Source of the DNA: Alphaproteobacteria bacterium
Lineage (GTDB): Bacteria > Pseudomonadota > Alphaproteobacteria > SMXP01
Assembly: GCA_028285305.1 (NCBI GenBank)
Contig: JANQPV010000077.1
Coordinates: forward strand, 1 to 64,000
DNA: 64,000 nucleotides
Direction: 5' to 3'
Positions 9,889 to 17,772 of this stretch are shown in pieces. Position numbers and translations under genes: made by a program. Within the stretch, counting starts at the first letter, position 1. Each line of letters starts with the position of its first letter. A model generated the notes under the pieces. The model did no database searches, was not told the DNA's origin, and saw nothing but the letters and a program-made list of their open reading frames with translations.

Positions 9889-11045
9889 CTCGATGACGGT
9901 TTTCTACGACCGATCACTACCTGAGTGAGCAAGGGAATGTTTGTGGGAAGCGCTCTGACTTCGGCGAATCCAGCCTCTTTCAGCAGGGCTGTGATCTCGT
10001 CGACCGAACGGGGCCGACCCTGGCCCATTGCTAAAAGGTAGATGCCGAAATAGGTGTCCACTTGCGGCGTACCGCGTGGGAATCCGGCCATGGGTTCTGC
10101 GATCAGCAAGACCCCACCAGGCTCCAGCGCCGCATGAGCTTTCTGCAGAAGCCCCGATACCGCCTCGTCATTGTGGTCGTGAAGAACACGCACCAAAGTT
10201 ATCAGGTCGGCCCCCGATGGCAGTGGGTCGGCAAAGATGTCACCATCGACCGCTTCCGCCGATCCGTCTGCATTTTGCTGCCGAATCCGCTCGCGGGCCA
10301 AGGCCGCAACAGGGGGTAGATCAACTACTTTGGCTTTTAGGCGCGGCGCATGCTGCAGTGCCGCTACCGTGAATGCACCGTCCCCGCCGCCGAGATCTAG
10401 CAGCACTTTGTGGTGTTCGAAAGAGTAAGCCGAGAAGATCTCCCTGGAAACAAACGGTTGGGTGGCCGACATCAGCGCACTATACCGGGCATATTGGGAA
10501 GACGAATCGCACGTCGCGGATTGACGATTGCCCCGAGCCGCATAGGACCAATAGTTCGCAAGGTTCGTCTTCGACCCAAATGCTTTCACTAGTTGCTCAG
10601 GGTCGGCCAAATCGGCGTATAGCAGGGCATGATGCTTTATCATTGCCAGTACGCCCGGGTTGCCTAAGAGCGCAGCACCTTGTTGACCAAGCGTGAATCG
10701 GTCTTCACCACACGGTTCGATCAATTTAAGCGCGCAGGCTGCCCGGATAACCGTGCGCAGCGGCGTTTCAGGTATTGACAGCAATGCTGACAGCTCGGCC
10801 GTTGTCTTGGGCTCGTCCTCCAATCGCGCCAATAAGTCTGTTTGTACACAGAACGCGAGCGTCTGAGAGTAAACGAAACCCGCAGAGAGATCGAAGAGCG
10901 TGCGCGCCTGCTTGCGCGCGACACCGCGCGTCAGTAGAAATGAGCTGGCCCTTCGCTGAAAATCGGAACTGGCCAGCAAACGATTTCTAAACAGCAGCCA
11001 TTTCTCTCGAAGCCGAGTTCTTAAAGGTGCTCCGCTCTTGTCCAT
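9882..11045 (-). CDS. crtF: Hydroxyneurosporene O-methyltransferase
   Basis: SAM-dependent methyltransferase of 387 aa that methylates the C-1 hydroxyl of acyclic carotenoids, the last step toward spirilloxanthin-type pigments. An N-terminal dimerisation/winged-helix region (about residues 35-125) is followed by the SAM-binding motif LLDLGGGDGAFTVAAL, then LVRVLHDHND with the catalytic histidine. The ATG at 11045 is preferred over a start at 11156, which lies inside crtE. It follows crtE by 58 bp. Confidence 0.94.
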   Translation of the reverse strand: MDKSGAPLRTRLREKWLLFRNRLLASSDFQRRASSFLLTRGVARKQARTLFDLSAGFVYSQTLAFCVQTDLLARLEDEPKTTAELSALLSIPETPLRTVIRAACALKLIEPCGEDRFTLGQQGAALLGNPGVLAMIKHHALLYADLADPEQLVKAFGSKTNLANYWSYAARGNRQSATCDSSSQYARYSALMSATQPFVSREIFSAYSFEHHKVLLDLGGGDGAFTVAALQHAPRLKAKVVDLPPVAALARERIRQQNADGSAEAVDGDIFADPLPSGADLITLVRVLHDHNDEAVSGLLQKAHAALEPGGVLLIAEPMAGFPRGTPQVDTYFGIYLLAMGQGRPRSVDEITALLKEAGFAEVRALPTNIPLLTQVVIGRRKPSSSV

Positions 11046-11103
11046 ACCCCGTCGATGGCAAACGCCACACAAAAATGCGACTTTCTTCGAATGCGCCTTG
11101 TTA

Positions 11104-11982
11104 CTAGGCAGCGCGCTGGGCGAGCCCCTTGGGAAGAAACCGCTGCGATTCCTCAACGATCAGCTGGCGGAGAGCCGTTTCGCCTGGACATGTGGGGATC
11201 GATGCCAGCCCTTCAGCAAGAAGATCTTTTAGCTTTGTGACTGCGCCATCCAGTCCCAGCTCGCGCACAGCGCTTGGCCGATTATGCCGTTCATCCTGAC
11301 CGGTGGGCTTGCCAGAAACCTCGGGCTCCAATGTTACATCCCAGATGTCGTCCGCGACTTGATAGGCTTCGCCAATACACTCGCCGAGTTTCTTCCAAGG
11401 TTCCGGATCTACCCCACTCGCTTGAGCCCCCAACACAGTGGCCGCCACAAATAATGAACCGGTTTTAGCCTGCTGATAGTCGGTGAGCGGCGTCGCCGAC
11501 TCCAGTTCCCAAGCCTGACCCGCCACGATGCCTCTCGGCGCCCCTACCGACCGAGCCACCGTCAGGGCCATTGCAGCATGACGTCGTGGTGCCAATGCCG
11601 CTGAGTGGGCCAGCGTTTCAAACGCCAAAACAATCAGCGCATCGCCAACAAGCACCGCTGCCGGTTCGCCGAATTCCACATGAAGTGACGGCTTGCCACG
11701 CCTGGTGGCGGCATCATCAAAACACGGGAGATCATCATGCACCAGAGAGGCGCAATGCAGCAGCTCGATCGAGACCGCAGCACCCTCAGCCAGTGTTGTA
11801 TCCTTTTCGCAAGCGGCGGCAATGGCGAGACACAATTTTGGCCGCACGCGCGCACCACCGGGGAAAACCGCATATTTCAAAGCTTTACCCAAGATGCCCG
11901 GGCATGGGGCGGACGAGGCTGACTCCAAAACTCGCGCTAAGCGTCCTTCAATTCTTCCACCGAGATCCAAGTCTTTTCTCAT
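11104..11982 (-). CDS. crtE: Geranylgeranyl diphosphate synthase
   Basis: A 292-aa trans-isoprenyl diphosphate synthase that makes GGPP for carotenoids and the phytyl tail. The first aspartate-rich motif is DDLPCFDDAATRRGKPS (DDxxxxD type), the second DDIWDVT. GGARVRPKL supplies the diphosphate-binding region. First gene of the minus-strand superoperon, divergent from crtD across a 110-bp gap containing PpsR-type operators. Confidence 0.95.
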   Translation of the reverse strand: MRKDLDLGGRIEGRLARVLESASSAPCPGILGKALKYAVFPGGARVRPKLCLAIAAACEKDTTLAEGAAVSIELLHCASLVHDDLPCFDDAATRRGKPSLHVEFGEPAAVLVGDALIVLAFETLAHSAALAPRRHAAMALTVARSVGAPRGIVAGQAWELESATPLTDYQQAKTGSLFVAATVLGAQASGVDPEPWKKLGECIGEAYQVADDIWDVTLEPEVSGKPTGQDERHNRPSAVRELGLDGAVTKLKDLLAEGLASIPTCPGETALRQLIVEESQRFLPKGLAQRAA

Positions 11983-11992
11983 GATCTTTTAC

Positions 11993-12036
11993 TGTAAAGT
12001 TTTGTTGACATACCGTAGTGTCAATTAGAAGTGACG
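11993..12036. promoter_or_regulatory. PpsR/CrtJ operators between crtE and crtD
   Basis: A perfect TGT-N12-ACA site at 11993-12010 is followed 8 bp later by a near-consensus site at 12019-12036 (TGT-N12-ACG). The spacing equals that at bchC. The pair lies between the divergent crtE and crtD genes and could repress both. It also argues against a GTG at 12018 as the crtD start, since that codon would lie inside the operator. Confidence 0.8.
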
Positions 12037-12092
12037 CGAAGTCAATGCTCAATTCGGACCAAGTGCCGAATCGGCTGGAACAGGGGAATATC

Positions 12093-13595
12093 TTGCAAAA
12101 AGAAAGGATTATCGTCGTAGGTGCCGGGGTGGGAGGGTTGGTCAGCGCCCTTCTGCTCGCAAATCGGGGATTCGAGGTCACGATTCTCGAGAAAGAAGAG
12201 GCATCCGGTGGAAAGCTGCGCGCACAAGAAGTCGGAGGCGCTCATATAGATGCGGGACCCACAGTATTCACAATGAGGTGGGTTTTTGAAGAGATCTTCG
12301 ATGCGTGTGGTCTGCGTTTAGACGATCACCTTCAGCTCAAGAAGGCCGGTAAGATTGCGCGCCATTTCTGGACGACAGAAGACTATCTTGATCTCTACGC
12401 AGATAAAGAACGTTCAGCGGAAGCCATCGGGGAGTTTGCCGGCCGTGGTGAAGCCCAGGCGTTTCGCCGGTTTGCGGATGAAGCCGAGCGCATGTACATT
12501 ACGCTGAGAGACACTTTCCTGACAGCGCAACGCCCCACCCCCATATCTCTTGCCAAAGGGTCGGGCCTTGGCGGGCTATCGGATCTGGTTGCGATCAGGC
12601 CGTTTGACACGATGTGGCGCTCTCTCAGCACCAATTTTTCTGATCCCCGGCTCCGCCAATTGTTTGGACGTTACGCCACCTATTGCGGCTCCTCACCTTT
12701 TTTGGCTCCAGCCACGCTGAACTTGGTTGCCCATGTAGAAAGTGAAGGCGTATGGCTTGTCCAAAATGGAATGCATCAGATCGCTCGCACATTGGAATCG
12801 GCATTTGCTCGCAGTGATGGCACAATTCGGCACGGTGAACGCGTCCGTTCAATCAACGTGGCAAGGGGACGCGCAAACGGGGTCACCCTTGATTCCGGAG
12901 AAACACTGCCCGCCGATTTCATTGTCGCAAATGCCGATGCGGCCGCGATTGCCTGCGGAGAATTTGGCAGGGACGCAAAGATTGCCGTGCCTCGGGTCCT
13001 TAGACGCGAGCGCTCACTGTCCGCCGTCACCTGGACACTACTCGCCCGTGCTCAGGGGGCTCCGCTTTTAAGACACAACGTTTTCTTTTCGAGCGACTAT
13101 AAGAGGGAGTTCGAAGAATTGATTGGCGCGCGCAAGGTTGCAACGGACCCAACCGTCTATGTCTGTGCGCAAGATCGAGCAGACATGGATGAGGATTTAG
13201 GAGAAAACACAGAACGTTTATTGGTGTTGATTAATGCGCCCCCGGATGGAGACGCGAATTCATTCGAAGAGGGAGAGGTAGAAAGATGCAAAGAGCGAGC
13301 ATTCAATACGATGGAACGCTGCGGTCTGAAACTGACTTACACACCTCAGGAGTGCACTATCACTACCCCGACGGATTTCCATTACCTGTTTCCCGCCACA
13401 GGGGGCGCTTTGTACGGCCGGGCCTCTCACGGATGGCGGGCAACATTCCAACGCCCCGCGGCTCGAACAAGGCTGAGAGGACTCTATCTCGCGGGGGGCA
13501 GCACCCATCCGGGTCCGGGAGTGCCCATGGCCGCCCTGTCGGGACGTCTCGCCGCGGACGCGATCGTTCAGGACCTGGCTTCGACGTCCCGGTAG
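12093..13595 (+). CDS. crtD: Hydroxycarotenoid 3,4-desaturase (methoxyneurosporene dehydrogenase)
   Basis: FAD-dependent carotenoid desaturase of about 500 aa that introduces the 3,4 double bond after CrtC hydration. The dinucleotide motif IIVVGAGVGGLVSALLLA is at the N-terminus, and the C-terminal GLYLAGGSTHPGPGVPMAALSG FAD signature is complete. I prefer the TTG at 12093, preceded by AGGGGA at a good distance and giving the usual short N-terminus. In-frame alternatives are ATG 12045 and GTG 12018. It is the only carotenoid unit on the plus strand besides crtC. Confidence 0.9.
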   Translation: MQKERIIVVGAGVGGLVSALLLANRGFEVTILEKEEASGGKLRAQEVGGAHIDAGPTVFTMRWVFEEIFDACGLRLDDHLQLKKAGKIARHFWTTEDYLDLYADKERSAEAIGEFAGRGEAQAFRRFADEAERMYITLRDTFLTAQRPTPISLAKGSGLGGLSDLVAIRPFDTMWRSLSTNFSDPRLRQLFGRYATYCGSSPFLAPATLNLVAHVESEGVWLVQNGMHQIARTLESAFARSDGTIRHGERVRSINVARGRANGVTLDSGETLPADFIVANADAAAIACGEFGRDAKIAVPRVLRRERSLSAVTWTLLARAQGAPLLRHNVFFSSDYKREFEELIGARKVATDPTVYVCAQDRADMDEDLGENTERLLVLINAPPDGDANSFEEGEVERCKERAFNTMERCGLKLTYTPQECTITTPTDFHYLFPATGGALYGRASHGWRATFQRPAARTRLRGLYLAGGSTHPGPGVPMAALSGRLAADAIVQDLASTSR

Positions 13596-14500
13596 CGGAT
13601 CAAGGCTACGTTTGGTGGTACGTAGATGCTTTGAGTGAAGATGGCACGGAAGGGCTGACCATCATCGCTTTCATCGGCAGCGTGTTTTCGCCGTACTACG
13701 CCTGGAACAGAAAACGGGGATCCAATGACCCCTTCAATCATTGCGCGATCAACGTTGCGATCTACAGCAAAAAGAAAAACACATGGGCGATGACCGAACG
13801 CAGTCACAAAGCACTGTTCAGAACAGCCAGCGAGTTTGTGGTGGGCTCCAGTAATCTGGAATGGTCTCAAGGTGAGTTGTGCATAGATCTTGACGAGTTC
13901 GCATCGCCGATACCGACAAAAATACGAGGACGTGTTCGGCTCATTCCAGATGCGACCTTCGATACCCAATTCAGTCTTCACCCAGGAGATGAACACTTTT
14001 GGTGGCCGATTGCGCCGATCGCGTCCGTTGAAGTGACCATGTCCAATCCCGCAATGTCTTGGTCCGGACACGGATACCTTGACTCGAATTGGGGAGAAGC
14101 GCCGCTCGAAAACACGTTCCGAGGTTGGAACTGGTCACGCGCTCGCAAAGATGCGGGCGCCGCTATCACCTATGATACCGTTGCGCGCGACGGGCTGAAC
14201 CGAAGCCTCGCACTTGAATTTGAAGACTCGGGACACCTCAATGACTTCACGCACCCCGGTCTTGTTCCGCTGCCTGGCACATTATGGCGCGTACCGCGCC
14301 TTGCTCCATGTGATACGGGCAAGACCCCGCTCGTGCGAAGATCTTTCGAGGACACACCCTTTTATACCCGATCTCAGGTTCTGACACATATTTCGGGAAT
14401 GGAAGTTAGCGCCGTGCACGAAAGTCTGTCCCTTGACCGATTCCGCCAGCGGTGGGTCCAACTGCTATTGCCCTTCAGGATGCCGCGCGTTTGGTGGTGA
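13433..14500 (+). CDS. crtC: Acyclic carotenoid 1,2-hydratase (hydroxyneurosporene synthase)
   Basis: CrtC adds water across the 1,2 double bond of neurosporene or lycopene. The conserved region starts GYVWWYVDALSEDGTEGLT and continues GSVFSPYYAW, NHCAINVAIY and GYLDSNWGE, all family hallmarks. The reading frame is open far upstream inside crtD. The closest in-frame ATG before the conserved part is 13433, leaving about 50 low-quality residues and no evident ribosome site; no GTG or TTG lies between. The gene therefore overlaps the crtD end by about 160 bp, and the true start is uncertain. The 3' end overlaps the opposite-strand gene at 14465 by 36 bp. Confidence 0.85.
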   Translation: MAGNIPTPRGSNKAERTLSRGGQHPSGSGSAHGRPVGTSRRGRDRSGPGFDVPVADQGYVWWYVDALSEDGTEGLTIIAFIGSVFSPYYAWNRKRGSNDPFNHCAINVAIYSKKKNTWAMTERSHKALFRTASEFVVGSSNLEWSQGELCIDLDEFASPIPTKIRGRVRLIPDATFDTQFSLHPGDEHFWWPIAPIASVEVTMSNPAMSWSGHGYLDSNWGEAPLENTFRGWNWSRARKDAGAAITYDTVARDGLNRSLALEFEDSGHLNDFTHPGLVPLPGTLWRVPRLAPCDTGKTPLVRRSFEDTPFYTRSQVLTHISGMEVSAVHESLSLDRFRQRWVQLLLPFRMPRVWW

Positions 14501-14656
14501 CACTGTTTCTGTCGACTGTTCGCTCATTTGCGACTTTTTCTTCTCCTTGTCCTCGCGAATCGATTTGCGTACGGACAGCAGCTCCCGGATCGCAAACGCC
14601 AGGACTACGCCGTACACGAATATCATCTCCACCATCGCTGCTTGGCCCCATTCCAC
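14465..14656 (-). CDS. Small single-helix membrane protein of the carotenoid region
   Basis: A 63-aa protein with a hydrophobic N-terminal half (MVEMIFVYGVVLAFAIREL) followed by a strongly charged helix (RKSIREDKEKKKSQ). The start is a GTG at 14656 with a TAGGAG ribosome site nine bases upstream. I do not recognise the family with confidence; small membrane proteins with a helix and charged tail are common in photosynthesis clusters near crtB/crtC. It is probably expressed with the gene just upstream, whose restored stop codon overlaps the ribosome site. Confidence 0.6.
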   Translation of the reverse strand: MEWGQAAMVEMIFVYGVVLAFAIRELLSVRKSIREDKEKKKSQMSEQSTETVSPPNARHPEGQ

Positions 14657-14668
14657 GGTGCTGCACTC

Positions 14669-15056
14669 CTATTTTGTATCCTGCTTCTGGAACTTCAATG
14701 ACCCTATGCCGTTGAGGTAAATCTCGAACGTTCGAGTACTTTGTTCTTACCGTAAACCAGATCCCATAGGCCGCGAGTAGAACGAGAAATCCCGACAAAT
14801 CAAAAAGGGTGAGTACGCTCGAGCCGTTAAACGCAAAGAAAATGAATGACGTCTTCAATCCAATCCAAATCAGAATCGCGTACATGAAGGGCCGTACATT
14901 ACGGCCCAGTGCGTCCAGCGAAGATCTAGGAGCGACGGTCTCTAATAGCTCAGTCGATGCTGACCAGTGCTTTTGAATGCGTCGGCGATGGACGTGCGCC
15001 CAGGTCAGCAATAGTCCGCTCGTCGACAAGAACGCCAATCCGAGCCAATATTTCAT
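14669..15056 (-). pseudogene. Membrane protein with an apparent +1 frameshift
   Basis: The N-terminal part has about three hydrophobic segments (MKYWLGLAFLSTSGLLL; FMYAILIWIGLKTSFIFF; LFDLSGFLVLLAAYGIWF). Around 14723-14746 the sense switches frame: in the next frame the DNA reads TFEIYLNGIGSLKFQKQDTK and ends at a TAG (14669-14671) overlapping the TAGGAG site of the next gene, the expected operon layout. The original frame instead runs on to 14475 through unrelated sequence antisense in character and in frame conflict with the next gene. The switch point coincides with a perfect palindrome CTCGAACGTTCGAG at 14723-14736. It may be a mutation, sequencing error or programmed shift. Function unknown; it takes the place tspO has in Rhodobacter but is not TspO. 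Confidence 0.55.
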
Positions 15057-15085
15057 AAGGGCCTCGCTGACACTTAGCGATCGTA

Positions 15086-16132
15086 TTAAGTTGTCCGGTC
15101 AGCATATCTGCGGCGTTCGTCTTGCTCAAGGCGAATGAACAGGTCCAAGACCCAAAGCAAGCGGTCCGAATAGGAGGGTTGATCAGGCCCGGCAGCTGGT
15201 CTCACGGCCTCCACTAAAAAACTCGTCTGTCTCAAAGGCGGCGACACGTCGGCCTTTTTGGGAACCAGCACCTCCCTCAGGGACCGTGCAAGCAAGACCA
15301 ATTTACGCGATCGCGAGACGACCGCTCGCGTCGTCACAGAACTCAAGCCGAGCCTACGCAATTCGTTGCCAATTTCCGCATAGAGAAACCGAGCCGCGAA
15401 TATGCTGGGCCGGCACACTCTAGGCAATCGAGAGATACCAGCCTCGGACTTTTGATAGAGTCCATCCGCTGTATTGAGCAGTCTTTCGATAACACGGCCC
15501 AGAGCCGGGGAATGGGTCGGCGCCTCCAGCCACCGGTCAGGGTCCAGACCCTCTTCTTTCATCCAGGAACGGGGCAAATAGAGCCTGCCCGCTCGTGCAT
15601 CTTCCCCCACATCGCGTGCAATGTTGGTGAGTTGCATGGCAACTCCTAGATCACACGCGCGCGCAATCATTGACGGTTCGCGCGACCCCATCAGTACACT
15701 CATCATGGCTCCGACGGCGCCAGCGACCCGCGCCGCGTAGTCAAATAGTTCTTCGATCGTTTCATACCGACGGCCCTGCGCATCCCATTCCAAGCCCTCG
15801 ATGAGAGCTTCCGGCAGTTCCTGCGGCAGCTGATACGACGTGACAACTTGAGCAAGTGCCCTATCTTCCGGCTGCGCCAGTGGAGCGCCCTGATAGATTA
15901 GATCGAGACGGTGCCGCAATGAGGTGATCGCCGAATGACCGCGCCCTGACACATCGACTTCGTCGTCCGACAGCCGGCAAAATGCGTATAGGATACAAGC
16001 CGGGTCCCCCACGCTTTTGGGAAGGAGCAGCGACGCCATGTGAAAGGTCTTAGACCCGTGCTCAATCATCTTCTTGCAGTGAGCGACGTCGCGTTGGTGG
16101 GAGACCCTGTCTTTAGTTGGTAATTCTTGCAT
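15086..16132 (-). CDS. crtB: Phytoene synthase
   Basis: A 348-aa squalene/phytoene synthase that condenses two GGPP to phytoene. The first aspartate motif is DDEVD (in FCRLSDDEVDVSG), the second lies in LTNIARDVGEDARAGRLYLP. SKTFHMASLLLP is the usual N-terminal signature. The gene overlaps the end of crtI by 20 bp, so it is translated as part of a crtIB unit. Confidence 0.96.
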   Translation of the reverse strand: MQELPTKDRVSHQRDVAHCKKMIEHGSKTFHMASLLLPKSVGDPACILYAFCRLSDDEVDVSGRGHSAITSLRHRLDLIYQGAPLAQPEDRALAQVVTSYQLPQELPEALIEGLEWDAQGRRYETIEELFDYAARVAGAVGAMMSVLMGSREPSMIARACDLGVAMQLTNIARDVGEDARAGRLYLPRSWMKEEGLDPDRWLEAPTHSPALGRVIERLLNTADGLYQKSEAGISRLPRVCRPSIFAARFLYAEIGNELRRLGLSSVTTRAVVSRSRKLVLLARSLREVLVPKKADVSPPLRQTSFLVEAVRPAAGPDQPSYSDRLLWVLDLFIRLEQDERRRYADRTT

Positions 16133-17645
16133 CTGGGACGACCTTATCTAATACACGAGCAGAAGACAGAACGCCGGGTAATCCGGCGCCTGGGTGAGTG
16201 CCCGCGCCAACAAAATAGAGATGTTCCAAGTCTTCACTTTTGTTGTGAGGACGGAACCAGGCACTTTGAGTGAGAATGGGCTCCAAACCGAAAGCCGCGC
16301 CCTGGTAAGCATTGAGGCGCGTTTCGAAGTCTTTGGGGGTCATTATCCGAGATGTGACTATGTTTTGCTCTAAGTCAGGGAGCAGAGTTTGTTCCAATCG
16401 CTGTGCCACTGATTTCCGATATGCCTCGCCCGTTTGGCTCCAGTCGGTGTCACCACCCAAGTTGGGAACTGGTGACAATACATAAAACGCATCACAACCC
16501 TCAGGCGCCAAGGACGGATCTGTGGCCGTCGGCCGGTGAAGATACAAGCTGAAGTCGTCCGCCAGTTTCTTTCTGTCAAATATGTCCTTCAGCAATTCCT
16601 CGTAGCGCGGGCCCAGGAGGATCGTGTGATGATCAACATCTGGATAAGTGCGCTTGGTACCGAAGTACCAGACAAACAGTCCCATCGAGTAACTGGATCT
16701 CTCAAGGCGTCCGTTAGACCACCTGCGCCGTTCCGATGGCGCTAAAAGGTTTTTGTACGTCCAAGCGGAATCAGCATTTGAAACAACAATGTCGGCGGGA
16801 ATCTCGCGTCCATTCACCAGCCTTACACCTGCTGCCCGGCCGTTCTCGACACGAATGCGTTCTACTTCGGCATTGCAATGCACCTCACCGCCTTGACCTT
16901 CAATTAAGCCCACAAGTCCGCTTACCAAGCTTCCGGTGCCGCCCATTGCGAAGTGCACGCCCCACTTCCTCTCCAAGAACGCAATCAAGGCGTAAACTGC
17001 CGTGGCGGTAAATGGATTGCCGCCTATGAGCAACGGGTGAAAGCTGAGTACGATACGCAAACGAGGGTCACGTACATAACTCGAAACCAAGCCATGGACC
17101 GACCGATACCCGCTCAATCGAAGCAGATCCGGCAAGACACGCGCCATATCCATAAACGATGTGAACGGAACATCTCCCAGTTTTTCGAACCCCGTCCGGT
17201 AGATGGCTTCGCTCTTCTTCATAAAGCGTTCGTAACCGGCCACGTCTGCGGGCGCGAACCGCGAAACCTCAGCACGCATTTCGCCGGGATCTTCGCTACA
17301 GTGGAAATAGTCGCCATTGTCGAACTGAATGCGATAAAATGGCGACATCCGTTCGAGCGTCACATCTTCTTCCATACGCCGTCCGCACAATTGCCAGAGT
17401 TCCTCAAATAGAAAGGGAGCCGTTACGATCGTGGGGCCCGCGTCGAAGGTGAAGCCGTCTTGGCGAAACACGTAGGCCCGGCCCCCCGGGGCATCGAGCT
17501 TTTCGAACACCGACACCCGGTATCCTCTGGCGCCCAACCTGACCGCGGCCGCCAATCCTCCAAAACCACTCCCGATGACAACGGCGTGGGGTCGGTCAGC
17601 ATTCGCGCTTTCGGCGTAGTTTCCAGTCTGTGTTCGTGTCAACAT
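16113..17645 (-). CDS. crtI: Phytoene desaturase
   Basis: A 510-aa FAD-dependent desaturase that converts phytoene to neurosporene or lycopene. The N-terminus has the FAD motif VVIGSGFGGLAAAVRLGARGYRVSVFEK, then GGRAYVF and GPTIVTAPFLFEELW; the C-terminus carries YFVGAGTHPGAGLPGVLSSA. The start ATG lies inside a PpsR-type palindrome (17637-17654), so the operator covers the start of translation. Product range (three or four desaturations) cannot be told from the sequence. Confidence 0.97.
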   Translation of the reverse strand: MLTRTQTGNYAESANADRPHAVVIGSGFGGLAAAVRLGARGYRVSVFEKLDAPGGRAYVFRQDGFTFDAGPTIVTAPFLFEELWQLCGRRMEEDVTLERMSPFYRIQFDNGDYFHCSEDPGEMRAEVSRFAPADVAGYERFMKKSEAIYRTGFEKLGDVPFTSFMDMARVLPDLLRLSGYRSVHGLVSSYVRDPRLRIVLSFHPLLIGGNPFTATAVYALIAFLERKWGVHFAMGGTGSLVSGLVGLIEGQGGEVHCNAEVERIRVENGRAAGVRLVNGREIPADIVVSNADSAWTYKNLLAPSERRRWSNGRLERSSYSMGLFVWYFGTKRTYPDVDHHTILLGPRYEELLKDIFDRKKLADDFSLYLHRPTATDPSLAPEGCDAFYVLSPVPNLGGDTDWSQTGEAYRKSVAQRLEQTLLPDLEQNIVTSRIMTPKDFETRLNAYQGAAFGLEPILTQSAWFRPHNKSEDLEHLYFVGAGTHPGAGLPGVLSSARVLDKVVPDARITN

Positions 17646-17654
17646 AAGTTGACA
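17637..17654 (-). promoter_or_regulatory. PpsR/CrtJ operator at the crtI start
   Basis: A perfect TGT-N12-ACA palindrome overlaps the crtI initiation codon at 17643-17645. A TGT half-site begins exactly 8 bp further upstream at 17663, echoing the paired spacing at bchC. Placement at the start codon suggests repression by blocking early transcription. The 127-bp gap to the DUF3422 gene leaves room for a separate crtI promoter. Confidence 0.75.
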
Positions 17655-17772
17655 TCTAAAACTGTTAATGCCCGTATGGCAAGCGGTGAACGTAACTAGA
17701 ACGAAATTGGACCATATTGTGTGGACTATGTCCGCATCATGACCAAACCAGAACGTTTGCGGAACACACGCG

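Noticed and set aside
12018-12092. Longer crtD start (GTG at 12018)
   Set aside because: The codon overlaps the second PpsR-type site and the extra residues do not resemble family N-termini.
13286-13432. Longer crtC start at 13286
   Set aside because: This stretch is the out-of-frame shadow of crtD and has no CrtC character.
14475-14668. Continuation of the 14669-15056 gene to 14475
   Set aside because: It conflicts with the better supported 63-aa gene, and a neighbouring frame provides a natural ending.
14465-15056. tspO at the position it has in Rhodobacter
   Set aside because: The tryptophan-rich TspO signature is absent.
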